Of a stretch of DNA of 64,000 nt, positions 48,601 to 60,916 are shown in pieces. Under the pieces are notes generated by a model, which was given only the letters and a program-made list of their open reading frames with translations, was not told the DNA's origin and made no database searches. Each line of letters begins with the position of its first letter. The first letter of the stretch is position 1. This DNA comes from Trichoplax adhaerens. Lineage: Eukaryota; Placozoa; Uniplacotomia; Trichoplacea; Trichoplacidae. Where the stretch lies: assembly GCF_000150275.1 (NCBI RefSeq), contig NW_002060946.1:7235855-7299854 (forward strand), written 5' to 3'. A program made the translations under genes and the position numbers.

Positions 48601-51152
48601 AATTAGGTAGTAATACCTATAGCGCATTTGTATTCTTAATAACTATTTCGCAATATCATTAATATAGGTAAATTATTAACTATGGAAGGATTCTTGCAAG
48701 AATATCCACTGACCGGGATGTATGGATGCGTAATCGGTTTATCTGGTACGTATGACAAACATCCGCTTACCATAGTATTTTTATACACGTAATTCTTACT
48801 TTTTATGCAATATTGCTGACGCAATGTCTGAATAGATCTCGGCCATGCTTGGCTTAAGAACACAGCAAACGAGACTATCCCAACCCTGCACTTAAAAAAT
48901 CACGCGGTATGAAACAGCTTATCATTGATTCTGCAATTTAACTTCAATTCATATGCGAATAAGTTACCGAAATGTGTACTCTTTGCAGCTATTTAATCTT
49001 TCTCAAAGGACTCCGACGACTAATAGGTCAGCGTATGAAATTGTTCAGTTTTGAAAATGTTTCGAAATGTTTCATGTAGAGTTTAGCAAAGACCAGTAAT
49101 CTGTTAAGGTACCTATCATCAAAACATATTAATTCTGAAATTATCGATTATATTTTAGCGGTCAGACTTCGGGAGTATACGAAGTAGTGCCAGTTGTATG
49201 GCAGAATGCGACTGAAGTTGCAATTAATATAGCTAAAAAGGCTATGCTGTCCGCACAAAGCCCTAGTGAAAATGTAGTAGAAGATCCTGCAGAAGTCGAA
49301 TTTCAGGTACAAATATTAATTACATGCACAGTAACGCTTATAGCTTTTTCAGAATTTCGAAATTGTAAATTTCATATGTACTATGCACGTTTACTCGTAC
49401 TCTCGCCATTATAGCGGTCGTTGTATACTGAGTTGATGTCACTTAGAAACAAAGTTGCAAATGAAATAGGATGCGCGCCTTACATGGTTGCTAATAACAA
49501 GAATCTTTTGGAAATTGCGACTATTAGGTAGAGCTACATCTTGGTAATATAGTAGATTATGTACATGAACTAATCAAATTAGCTATAACCTAAATCAAAA
49601 TTATAACCGATATTTGCAGACCCAATAGCGAAGATAATTTGCTAAAGATCGAGGGAATCTCAAACACCCGATGCGCAAAATTTGGTGCTGTATTTGTTAA
49701 AAAAGTTATTGAGTTATGCACAAAGAACAATTTTCAAACTAATAAATTTCCTGATACATCTGTATCCAGCTCTGCACTTAATAATGAGGTACGCTATATA
49801 ATTAAATTTACTATTATTGAAGAAAGTGAACATTACGAAATATAGTTGTTTAATTACAATTTGCAGCGTAAAGTTAAGTAAAAATACTAATTGCTACATG
49901 ATACCTTTAAATATACTTGTTTAGTTTGCTGAACTATATAATAGACTACAACCCGTTCGCGAACTGTCTGAAACAGAATTTATGACTTACAATTATTTTC
50001 ACGAAAGAAATATGTCTCTGGTATGTTTTATGTTAGCCATACTAGCTGAGTAAAAATCTAATATCTGTACATCTGTACCTAACATGACCTTAACATTGTC
50101 ATGATAGAGTGAAATTTGTGAAAAACGTGGTCTCCAAGAGTCTACTATCGTTGGACATCTCGCTAAAGCTCTCCTGGCAGGATACCCTGTCGATTTAAAC
50201 CGAGGTGAAATTTATTGTACTTTTGATATCTGCTATATACTGACGTTTAAGCATCAAATTTACTATCAATTCAACTAACATAGACATGCTATATTTTAAA
50301 ATCGGTGTTTCTATAGCTGGTTATGTTAAGGCTTTGTACCAATTAATCGAAAATACAATATCGAAATTGCCAGATGGATTTGGTGGGTTTCATTACCTTC
50401 AGATTGTAGTGGATTATCATATTAATTGTTATAATTTAGAATGGGAAAGAAGTTCCCAGTAGGTTTTGATTATTCTGCCGCAAAGAATTGTAGCTATGTC
50501 TTTGTTGATAGAAACGCTATTAAATTAGACAGTAATTCGATACTTCCTTGGAATGTAGATTTTCAAAGGTTGAAAGACGTGAAGGAATTGCTACCTGAAA
50601 CGATAACCTGGAGTCAATTACTTATACACGCAGCTGTAGCACAAGTCTTGCATAATAGATTGCCAGCGGTTAAATCTCCGAAGGCAGATACAGTGTCAAG
50701 ATTAGATCAGGTAATGCTAAGGATCGTCTTTCTTATCCATGAAGTTTAAACTGTATTCTGAGTCGTAAGTACTTGTAAAGTTACCCAGTTCCTAGATATG
50801 TACTACTTTAAATGAACGATTGATCGGAAGTAGAAGATTTTTTTGCCTCAATTTGATTTTAATGTTAAATTGTCATATTTTTATCATTGAATTTTTAGAA
50901 TGAATGTTAAGTACTAGATAGCAGGATTGATAAGATTAGTGTATAAGTTTGCCAGATTTAATATATTTACTTGCTTGTTATAAAATTTAATATCGGTACA
51001 AGATTTCACTGAATTCTTCTACTGTCGCTAAATCAATCAAGTTGGAAAAGAATACAGATACATCTCAAGACAGTAAACGAAAGCTACCAGCATGGATGGA
51101 TAACAGAGAACAGTCATCGAGTACTTATAAACGAAAAGCAAGCTATTTTTAA
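42605..51152 (+). CDS. WRN: WRN-type RecQ DNA helicase lacking the exonuclease domain
   Basis: 3'-5' helicase of replication-fork and repair pathways. Exon 1 (42605-42825) is short, mostly helical and charged; it joins in phase 2 to 43349-43388, then 44175-44205, 44304-44350 or 44603-44649 (duplicate exons), 44750-44810, 44921-45002, 45188-45255, 45611-45719, 45810-45884, 46035-46117, 46242-46348, 46446-46552, 46655-46738, 46835-46917 and further exons to the stop at 51152. Marks in order: [14 protein letters not shown]; Walker [14 protein letters not shown]; motif Ia [17 protein letters not shown] box [58 protein letters not shown] zinc cluster CCDNC; winged-helix KWWKTL and [13 protein letters not shown] ([18 protein letters not shown]); the WRN-specific C-terminal helical domain; KLPAWMDN near the end. 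No exonuclease domain precedes the helicase. Domain order and C-terminal blocks favour WRN over BLM or RECQL. Some exons from 47000 on were placed by homology without every junction being pinned. Confidence 0.9.
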
Positions 51153-51345
51153 TAGAATTGCTGTACTTAAGCAAGTAGGAAAAATATCTATAAAATTACC
51201 ATAAGTTAATTAGTTGCTCTTTGGCAATAATATAAATCAATAGATAACATTCTTGATTCGGTTGAAGCACCGTACAGGTTGTATATAAATTAGTTACGCT
51301 AAGTTAGCTTTCGTTTTAATATGGCTATCTTTGAAACTTTGGCTA
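51153..51345. other. Convergent spacer WRN-like/NIT2 (193 bp)
   Basis: Very short AT-rich spacer between two stop codons. The 3' untranslated regions of the two transcripts probably overlap, given typical UTR lengths (inference). Confidence 0.7.
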
Positions 51346-54300
51346 TTAGTTATTACTACTTTTAAAGACACCGTCGTAAATATCATATCGTTTTTGAGCT
51401 GTAACAGGTATTTGACTCCGAACTTCGTCCAGATAATTTAAATCTATAGACAAATATAATTAAGTTATTGCTTGTTGAAATTGTATGTAAGCAAATTATT
51501 TGGTGGAAATTGTTCTACCACTTTATTATATATATGTATATATTATGTAGGCATTGTGCCTATACTTTACCAATATCTGCATAAACAATTTGTTCCTTTT
51601 CATCGCACGTTGACATAACTCTTCCCCTATAAAAGGAGCCAAGCGATCATAGCAATTTAATAACTCGTTTAAACGATTTATACTAGCGTAAATTTGAGGA
51701 CAATGTTGAGAAATAAAGATTATTAAAGTTCTAAAAAAATTTAGGTACCATGGATCGACGACAGTGCTATGACCCCAAGTAATATAATCAGCGGTCTTAT
51801 CACGAGCTGGAGAACAAGTAGCTACATAGATCTAACAGAAAGTGGGAGTAGTTTTAGCCCTATAGCATCCAGTAATATTTAACCGCAATGTATTTCATTA
51901 ATTAATAGCTAGATTAGAATCGCTATATAAGTACTGCATTTATACTGGCAGTGAACCTGATTATCAAGTGCGCGCGATCGCTGTAGTAATTCCCAGTGTA
52001 CAGGACCAGTTGTGGTATTGAAAGCTCCCGGATAAATGACCAATTGGCATCCTAAATAGTATTGAACATATTCGACGGCTTAACAATATTCACCATGGAA
52101 AGTATACGCAGCAAGAGAAATTTTTTTTGCTATCAGATCGTATAAGGACCTCTTTTGCAATATGCTTGAGCGAGCTCCGGAAAGCGAACATCGTAGCAAA
52201 TACCGAGTCCAACTTTACAATAGGCTATTGAGAAAACAATACATTACAGTGAAAACTTAATTCAAATTTAATATATTCCATAAGTCAAAGACATTAGAAT
52301 TTCAATGTCCTAGACTGTTTCAACACATTTACGACACCGTTGTTACTGCTTGTATATGTACACAATCGCTGAAGCGCGTGAATTAATTAGGCAACGTAGA
52401 TAATATAAGCTAAAGTGTTGGGTAAAGTATTGTTCTCTAATATATTTTAGTATTCAACATTAAAATACTTACGGGTATCAAAAGTAGCAAATTCATTTCC
52501 AGGTGATAATACATCCGATTCGCGGAAAGTAATTTTTCCAGGTACGTCAATGTCGAAAAGGTGCATCTGTAAATTGTATAGCATAAAATGAATTATGAGT
52601 AGTTACTATAGAGTAATTGTTTAAGGAGTGATTTTGCACATATGATTAATTCTTTATAGTGCAAGTAAATGCAGGTAACATTGATAAGGCAGGAAATATT
52701 CGAAAATTATCGATGGCGAATTTATTAAATGGAATAGCTGATTAATGCTAACATGTACAGAAAAGTTCTTTAGTATTTGCATCAGTTTTGATAGGCTTCA
52801 AAGTAATTGCTACAAGTTTTTAGCGTTTAGTATAATTATATGCTTCGAATGAGAAAATTATCGACATAGTATGCGATAATTAATTCACAATTCATCGTAA
52901 TCCTATTACATAGTTGCTGTATATGCACACAGTAATCATAAAGATAGCAATTTAGATCATCACCTTTCTATACTTTGCAATCATAGAACCTTCAGGATCA
53001 AATACGGTGCAGGTATTAAATAACTTTCCATCTGCAACTTCGGGAATGGAACCTATGAAAAGAAAATTAGAATATACTTAGAGAAATACGTAATTATTGT
53101 ACGATATAATAAGGTCATTTCGTGTGTTAAATTAATCAATCAGTTGTGTGATAAGATTTTCACTGATGATAGGCCATATGAAAGAGAAACATTCATACAG
53201 CATATTCTAACAAAGTATGATCGATTCACTATGATACAGGCTTATGTTTGCTTGTTGAATTAATAAAATTATTATAATGCATCAGGTATTAAGGATAATG
53301 AATAATGTTGGTAAATAACAATAATAATGAGTAAAAAAAATAATGCAGAACGAATAGATAAGTATTCATTTGGCTACAAAGCATATTGCAGTAGCTTGTT
53401 AAGCCAATCAATATCGCCAGTTCCCATATCGTAAGATGTCTACGAATTATTATTATTATTATAATGCATCAGGTATTAAGGATAATGAATAATGTTGGTA
53501 AATAACAAAAATAATGGGTAAAAAAATAATGCAGAACGAATAGATAAGCATTCATTTGGCTACAAAGCATATTGCAGTAGTTTGTTAAGCCAATCAATAT
53601 CGCCAGCTCCCATATCGTAAGATGTCTACGAATAGCCAATATAGATGTATATTTAACATGAATGTATTAACAAGGGCAAAACATCTACTTGCACAACGTA
53701 TTTTGATTGGATCAATCATTTCATATATAAATACGGATAAACCAGGACACTTAATTGCTAATTTGTGTCTGATAACTACGTTTTATTGTCTAACAGGATT
53801 TTGAGTATATCATTGTAATCAATTTACAGTTTTTAAGATCAACAATATCCCAGTATGATCGTCATCAAGAGCACAGAATCATCATAAACTCGCCATGAAT
53901 GAAGTACGAGATATCTTCCAACTGATTAACCAGGAGCTATTGCACTTAACTATTTGATAATTCGTAATTGGATTGGGCGTGGAGTGATTTTAAGATTAGA
54001 TAAGGGCAGTTAATATTGTACAGGAAGAAAAAGTTGATGAAAAATACAGAAATAGCTTTAGGCAATGTATTAATGGAATTCCATGACTGATAATGCCTCC
54101 GGTACAAATAAATATACACTATCATAAGAGTAAAGATGGTCAAACTTTAAAATCTTACGCTAATCCAGACTATCATTTATAACCCGTGGATTCAAACTCA
54201 AATCGCCAATATTGTATACAACCATTTATTGACTTACCTCCAACTAGGTAAACTTTGTTTTCCTTGGCAATATCAGATAAAACTTGAGTTGTTGTACCAG

Positions 54301-56075
54301 GAACGGTTTCACTGTACGCTTTGAAAAACTTTGTCCCATATGGTGAATTGAAACATTCCTATGTTAAGATTGAAAATTTTAATCTCGATTTATAAATATA
54401 ACCAAAATTAAGAGGATGTTTTTAAAGTTAAATAAAGTTGAACTATGATGATGGCTTGATGAATAGATAGGCATTCATTAATTAAATAAATATAATATTG
54501 AAGATAAATAGCTATACCGCAAAAACACATTTTAATCATATTATTTATCTTATTAAGATAATTTACAGATTTAGTGTAACAATGTCGCCGCTATCCATGT
54601 CGAAGGTGACAGACACAATTGACTTTTTGCTTTTTATACGTATCAAAGGCGTAATGCAAATCTAATCTATCTGTTGTAACGCCCATATTTCAACGCTTCC
54701 ATGGCCGCATATGACACGATCGTAGGTGGCGATATTCAATTACGATAATTAATTGTAATTACAATGGTACCGGATTATTTGGATACTCATGCAGCTAGCA
54801 CAGTAGAGTATAGCGGTGGATGATGATAGGAGATTGATTACTTCACAAATGATTTAACATGACTGTCAAAGTGCGTGTCTTCCTTATTGAAGTACTGAAT
54901 CGATTTGATTATCCTAATATTGTAGGCTGATAATCAAGTCTTGATTTATTATTTTATTTTGAATTATTGATGGATTGAGGCAAGACTATCCAGCCCAATA
55001 TCAGTTGATAATCAAGTCGCTAAATTTAAGATTATCACGATTTTATTAATATTAATAACAACTTTAGAAGAAACAGTTGATTTTGAATTACTGGGTCTAA
55101 ACAAAGGGAAAAATTGGCATAACTCAGGTTTTTCCAGGGGGTTCATCCCGAAAGTGGTCCATCATCGTATTGCACATATTCTACTGTACTTATTGAAAAT
55201 AAGATAAAATCATGTTTTCCATTGGCTGTGTGAATATTGTAACGAGTAGAGGCTTCAACATGATCACGACAAAGTTCATCTAGACGCTATTAGGCAATTT
55301 AAAAGTATGAACTGAGCTCAGTTTAAATGGCTATCGTGGCCTTTGGACGAGAATAGAGATGATACTCCTATAGGACGTACTATGCTGTGATGCGGTAATA
55401 CAATCTTCTCAACGGTTGTCGTTGGTGTCGTCGTGTGGTGACGGCAGTCAATGCCGAACAAAAAAAGATCACAGGTCAATCATCTGTCTACCCTTATTTA
55501 AATTTAAATAACCAGTGATTAAAAATGTTTTCAAACAAATAGTGTAGGATATCCTATTTCTTTATAATGAACATACCGGCAAAGAAATCAATTTAGCGCC
55601 TTGTTGTGCAGCTTCACGAACAAATTTATGAATACGATGTAGGTTATCATTCTTGTTCGTTGACACCATTAACTGGATCAATCCAACTCGGAACACTAAC
55701 AAGCAATATGACGACAGATTAATGATTGAATTTTATTTTTTCAAGTCGGGCAATAAATAATAATAAACATTATTAATATTGATGGAATCCATTTGCCAAC
55801 TTTTGAACGATACTACTGTCATTCTTAAGACCAGACTTTATAGTCATTACAATCATGAACATTACGGTAGCTCCTTAGAGTTCACTGAATTAAATGGACG
55901 AATGAGAAAATTTTTCATAGGTGTGTGTATGAAATTTTTTTTTTTCTCATTGGAAATGAGTAGTGCAGCCAGCACTCTTGTCAATTACCCTATTTACGCT
56001 GTAATGGAGGTTAATGCAAGCAATGAAATTTAAAAAGAAATCTCAAAGAATTTGAATTCTCTTACCTCGGGCCAT
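51346..56075 (-). CDS. NIT2: Omega-amidase NIT2 (nitrilase superfamily)
   Basis: Hydrolyses alpha-ketoglutaramate and alpha-ketosuccinamate to the keto acids plus ammonia. Ten exons on the minus strand: 56066-56075 (10 nt), 55577-55695, 54238-54358, 52964-53052, 52473-52566, 52150-52224, 51957-52051, 51749-51831, 51571-51626 and 51346-51443. All phases fit, giving about 280 residues. Catalytic triad positions are visible: Glu in [11 protein letters not shown], Lys in AKYRK, and Cys in [14 protein letters not shown]. Other blocks are [47 protein letters not shown] and [10 protein letters not shown]. The first coding exon is only ATGGCCCGAG and adds MAR to VFRVGLIQL. The stop lies 193 bp from the helicase stop (convergent), and the start faces CHEK1. 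Confidence 0.94.
53268..53633. repeat. Recent direct duplication of about 180 bp in a NIT2 intron
   Basis: Copy 1 about 53268-53447 and copy 2 about 53455-53633. They share ATTATAATGCATCAGGTATT, GATAATGAATAATGTTGG, AATGCAGAACGAATAGATAA, TTCATTTGGCTACAAAGC, AAGCCAATCAATATCGCCAG and GTAAGATGTCTACGAAT, with only a handful of differences. It sits in the intron between exons 54238-54358 and 52964-53052. Confidence 0.93.
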
Positions 56076-56589
56076 CTGTCTTAGTCAAGTAATGTTCAAG
56101 CTTTTCTTAGACGTCAGTGATGAAAATAGGAATAGTCTACGATCGATTGGACGACACTAATTGAAGGAGTTGAGACGGTTGAAGCGATGGTGTGATCGTT
56201 GTTCGTCACGTACGTGGCAAATGACGGTTCATACTACGTACTGTACTGTACTGGAGAGCAACAAGTTGAGACCGGTAAGTTGGTTTAGGTTTAAAAGATC
56301 ATTTAGGTGAAAATCAACTTCAGTGGCGTAGTGAGCGGCACAGTACCGTCTAGTACCACCAGGCCACTTCCGGCTGGCTGGCCAACAGTAAAAGTAAACA
56401 GGATAACCGCGTAGTGACAGGCACGACCAAAATGCAGTACTGTACTGTACTATTACTATGGGTTTTTGAAAGTCAACTTTGTGGCTAAACTATAGAGGTA
56501 AAATCAACCTTTATATGGGCTAAACCGAGAGGTCGAAAAAATCTCCATGGTTTACACCACGTCTAAAGCAAATACAGCTGGATGATTGA

Positions 56590-56965
56590 AGAAGTTTCAT
56601 ACTGAGTCATACAGGACAGTAGAGTACTGTACAGTGTACAGTACAGTCCAGTCCTGTCCTACAGTTCACAGTACCTTGCACTGTACACTGTGTACAGTAC
56701 AGTACAGTGTACGTACAGTACAGTACTGTGGTTTTCGGGATTCTACTGTATTGGCGGGAAAATTGCCGATTGCATCCCTACTTTCAGTACGTTGCACTGT
56801 ACACTGTACAGTACGTTGCACTGTACTGTACAGTATGTACTGTACTGTACACTGTACTGTATACAGTACCTTGCACTGTACACTGTGTACGGTGACTGTA
56901 GTTTTCAGGATTGTACTGCATTGGCGGGAAAATTGCTGATTGCATCCCTACTTTCAAGACAGTAT
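56590..56965. repeat. ACTGTAC/GTACAGT array with two units of about 171 bp
   Basis: Two copies of a segment with TATTGGCGGGAAAATTGC and GATTGCATCCCTACTTTCA lie near 56750 and 56922, each preceded by blocks of TTGCACTGTACACTGT and GTACAGTACAGT. The word family matches the POLR2H/CCDC191 spacer. Open frames rich in YCTVY-like peptides are repeat translation. Confidence 0.85.
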
Positions 56966-57021
56966 AATGGTAGTGAAGCTACTCAAACACTGCTTTATAA
57001 TCCATAGTTTATCCAGTGTTG

Positions 57022-57252
57022 ATGGAAACTCCAAATTCTCATGACGTCGTCAACACCACAATAGACTTGCCCCCATACTCAAGCGTAGTTAAGGAACAAT
57101 CGCTTAAGCCACACCACCACCAATGTTGTGCCATCGCCGGTATTGACATCGCATTTCAATTAGCTGCTGCAACATTGCGTGAAGATATTTTGCATCCAAG
57201 TCAGCAAACTATTGGTGAAATTAAGTGGCAAGGATTGGCTAAACTAAGTTGA
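57022..57252 (+). CDS. Possible small protein of 76 residues, upstream of CHEK1
   Basis: Open frame starting at ATG 57022 (METPNSHDVV...), ending KWQGLAKLS with TGA at 57250-57252. It includes a HHHQCC stretch and a helical IDIAFQLAAATLREDI stretch. I do not recognize a family. Base composition is less AT-rich than neighbouring spacer, which favours coding, but no splice partners were found and it lies only 126 bp upstream of the CHEK1 start on the same strand. It could be an upstream ORF in the CHEK1 leader, a separate short gene, or chance. Confidence 0.28.
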   Translation: METPNSHDVVNTTIDLPPYSSVVKEQSLKPHHHQCCAIAGIDIAFQLAAATLREDILHPSQQTIGEIKWQGLAKLS

Positions 57253-57378
57253 TTGATCGAGATATTGGACGTCAGGTGGAGGTACTGCTTTGCCAAGTAA
57301 TTGCAATCTGCTGTGTAGGCAAGTGTGCCATCGTAGAGTTGGAAAGTTGGACGAAGCGAATTTAAAAGTTGCAAATTA

Positions 57379-60300
57379 ATGGCAGCTACATTTGTGGAAG
57401 GTTGGGACTTTGTGCAAACATTAGGAGAAGGTGCCTATGGAGAGTAAGTGCAATACTCTATACTGATAGTAATAGACATCTTGTCGGCTGGTGTAGCATC
57501 CTATACATGCATGGCTAGCTTAGATCGTCTAGTCATCATCCATCGCGATAGGCGATCGTTACAATGGACAAGCAAATCAGAATATTGTATCATAAAAGGT
57601 ATTCATTAATTATCATCTACTGTCATGATCGATAGGGTTCGATTGCTGATCAATAAAGATTCTGGTGAAGCTGTAGCAGTCAAAATCATCAACCCCAATC
57701 GAAATTTATCTTCAGCACAGCTTGTACGGAAAGAGGTTTGTCACCGGTCTTATTTTTGAAATAAAATGATGCAAGTGTGGATAATCATGTAGTAAGGAAG
57801 AACTTCCATTTTACTTTTACTTGCTTTGCTTTTCTTTTCTGAATTGGCTACTAGCGATTAGAGTATCGGCACAAGACCGTACATTTCTAAATATCCATTT
57901 GAAATTCTTATCACACTCTTTTATTTTGCTAAAGTTACTAGCAAATTCTTATTCTACTCCTATAATATGTAAGGACATAAAGTAGTTTCGCTTGATACAG
58001 GGCCTAACTATGCTACATTAGTCTTGTTAATTAACTGTCGAGTAGGTACTTTTTTATGATCACATCGAGAGAGTAAAAGTGTACATGATATGTCTGTGCC
58101 ATAGACACTTTCAATGCCATTGAAACAATCAATGGTGCCTGCCTGTCTGATCATGTCGCAATAAGTGTCTCTACAGGTTGGTCACGCGTACAGTAGCGCA
58201 GTAACAAATAAAAAACTTGATTAAAATTGAAAGTATCCAAAGAGACCTTACCCAGCCTTTAGAGAAAAGCACATTATACTGTGCGTGCTACTGTATCGAG
58301 TCTCTCGTGCCTCCCAAAATGACTGTTGTGATGATGACCTTGCAAATACTTGAAGAAAAAGCCTTATTATTCAAAGGTTCAATACCGCAATAATGCAGTA
58401 GTAGTCATTAACGTTTACTTTATTAACTTTTTAGGTTTGTATTCATCGAATGATGAATCATACCAATATTATAAAATTCTATGGATGTCGAGCTGATGCT
58501 GGTATTCAGTACTTGTTCTTAGAGTATGCAGAAGGTGGTGAATTATACGATCGTATTGGTAGGTTCCTGCCGACTATTTAGCGCCCATCATTTCATGCAA
58601 CATACGGTCGTATTCATTGCAATGATATTTAGGATTAAAGTGTAATTAAATATAGTCGTATTCAATCTATTGCAGAACCTGACATTGGTATTCCCGAATG
58701 TCAAGCCCATCATTATTTTACGCAACTTATTGTTGGCGTGGTTAGTATAACTTGATTGATAAGCTTATCGATCGTTAATTATACGCATATATAATAATTT
58801 ATCAACATCGGTAGATCACTTTAACTTATGTATCCGTCCGTATACGTTAAGATAGTACAAAGTTTACTTGTTAATGTATCCTTGATTTGCTTATGCAGGA
58901 ATACCTACACCAGATGGGTGTTGCTCATAGGGATTTGAAACCGGAAAATATCTTGCTAGATAGTCGCGGTAATCAAAATTATCCGATAGAAATTGCAATT
59001 GTAGCGCAGCCAATAAAGATGCCATATTTTACCTTCGTAATAACAGACTTATTGAATATTTTGATCATGAATAGATAATTTAAAAATCTCCGATTTTGGT
59101 TTGGCTACATTATTTCGAAATCGTGGGCAGGAGAGAAAATTATTTAAACGATGTGGTACGGTGCCTTATATAGCACCTGAGGTTAGAAATTGTAGCCTTT
59201 TACATTATCTTACGCCTAACTGTAGCTGCTTTACTGTTGTACTCGAAAATTGGAATTATAATTTTGCCAAATCCAACCTCACAGCTTTACCAAGTATTTT
59301 AAAATCGCGTAATTACGGTAGATATTTTTAGGCAATGAATATGAAGCTCAGCCTGCAGATTTATGGTCGTGTGGTATTATTTTAGTTGCATTATTGGCTG
59401 GAGGTAGGACATTAGTAAATGATTGCGATGCCTTGTTAAAGTTTCTTGCAAGTTGCAATAATAGAAACTAAAATTAATATAGAATTACCATGGGATGAGC
59501 CGAGAGACCATTGCTTAGATTATGGATTATGGAAAAAAGGAAGTTATTCTCAAGCTCCTTGGAAGAAAATTATGAATATACCACTAGGTTCTATACTTAA
59601 AGCTGTGATACAATGAAATTACAAATTTACCATCCGAGTTTATAAACAGTCATAAATGAGTGTTTATCGAAGATAATTTTGTAATGATTCTGCATTAAAT
59701 AATAATATGAAATGATAAGTTCACATAACTTTTGATATCTTGCTAATTTAGAGCTTTTAAAGAAAATACTACAGGAGAATGTAAGCAAAAGATATACTAT
59801 AGGACAAATAAAGAAAGATCCATGGTTTAGGAGGTAGTATATTCGGATATTACAGCAATTATTATATTATCTAATGCTATTAAAATAGCTTTAATAAGTA
59901 CTTAATTCATTCTATTATAATCCTCTGAATTCATAAAGGACGGCAATGAGCAATTATTCTAATAGCATAAAATCGCCGTTGCATTCTGGTCATCGTGTTA
60001 AGAGAATGCGTACTAGTGACGATATCGTTGGCGCAAGTTCGAGGTAAAAATTTAGTGGATTTTTGTATCTACCTGTGAATCACTTGTTCTTTGTCTTACG
60101 GTTGCATTGCATTTTGAACATTATAGTCCACATTTAACATCTTTATCTCAACCTGATCCTCAAAATACGGACTGGAATACCAGTTTTTCTGAAGAATCTA
60201 AAACGCCATCTTGTGCTGCAGTTCAGCATTTGATGAATGGTCTGAGTTTGTCACAGCCTGCGCAGTTTGATCAAATGTTACTTAACGATTTATCGCAAAC

Positions 60301-60916
60301 TCCGGCTGGATCCCAGGTTACATTTACATTACCTGCATTATAATATCGAGCTATTGTTAAGCAAAATGCTTGTGCTGTATTTGATTTCCTTAGAATCCAT
60401 TACAACGTCTGTGTAAAAGATTAACGCGAATCACAACTAATTGTGATATGGAGTGCACAATTAGCAACTTAATAGAAAATATTAATTTGCTGAATTATCA
60501 AGTGAAACGAATTGATACTTTACAAGTGAGTGATAATGGCTATTACATTCTTTGCAGATATTTAAATATTACGTATAAACTAAAGTTAGGATTCTATTTT
60601 AGTTAGCAGTCTCTACAACGGATCGCCGTGGCAATCGGTTAAAATTTAAAATTATCGTTATGACATATTCCTTTGAAAAGACAGTTATTGATTTTCGCTT
60701 AGCAAAGGTTAGTATGAATAATACGGCACGGGATTTGTTTGTACCTTATAAACAATTGGAAAGTTTATATTTGGAGTGACCTACGTAATATTAAGTTAGC
60801 GATTATTTTCTTACTTGGATTAGGGTGATGGACTCGAATTTAAGCGCTGTTTTAGAAGAATTCGTGATAAACTTGGTGACATAGTAATAAAAAATACATG
60901 TCCAGAAAAACGTTAA
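57379..60916 (+). CDS. CHEK1: Checkpoint kinase 1
   Basis: Ser/Thr kinase acting below ATR in the DNA damage and replication checkpoint. Fourteen exons in phase: 57379-57443, 57636-57735, 58435-58558, 58676-58740, 58899-58968, 59075-59191, 59332-59403, 59483-59587, 59752-59833, 59939-60043, 60127-60316, 60394-60525, 60603-60707 and 60824-60916. They give 474 residues (human 476). The kinase domain has LGEGAYGE (Gly loop), AVAVKII (Lys), [48 protein letters not shown] and WKKI. The C-terminus has the KA1-like region ([43 protein letters not shown]). An SQPDP sequence stands where the ATR-phosphorylated SQ of vertebrate CHK1 lies. Exon 6 is taken to end at 59191 after EVRN, since that restores phase and the family length before the [10 protein letters not shown] segment. 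Confidence 0.96.

Larger units (their letters stand above)
56076..57378. promoter_or_regulatory. Divergent spacer NIT2/CHEK1, likely two-way promoter region
   Basis: About 1.3 kb between NIT2 ATG (56075, minus) and CHEK1 ATG (57379, plus). It contains scattered ACTGTACTG words (56235, 56440) and the array at 56590-56965. It also has a short open frame (57022-57252). Promoter function is inferred from orientation only. Confidence 0.45.

Noticed and set aside
56586-57007. Three overlapping Cys/Tyr/Val-rich open frames
   Set aside because: Translation of the ACTGTAC array in different frames.
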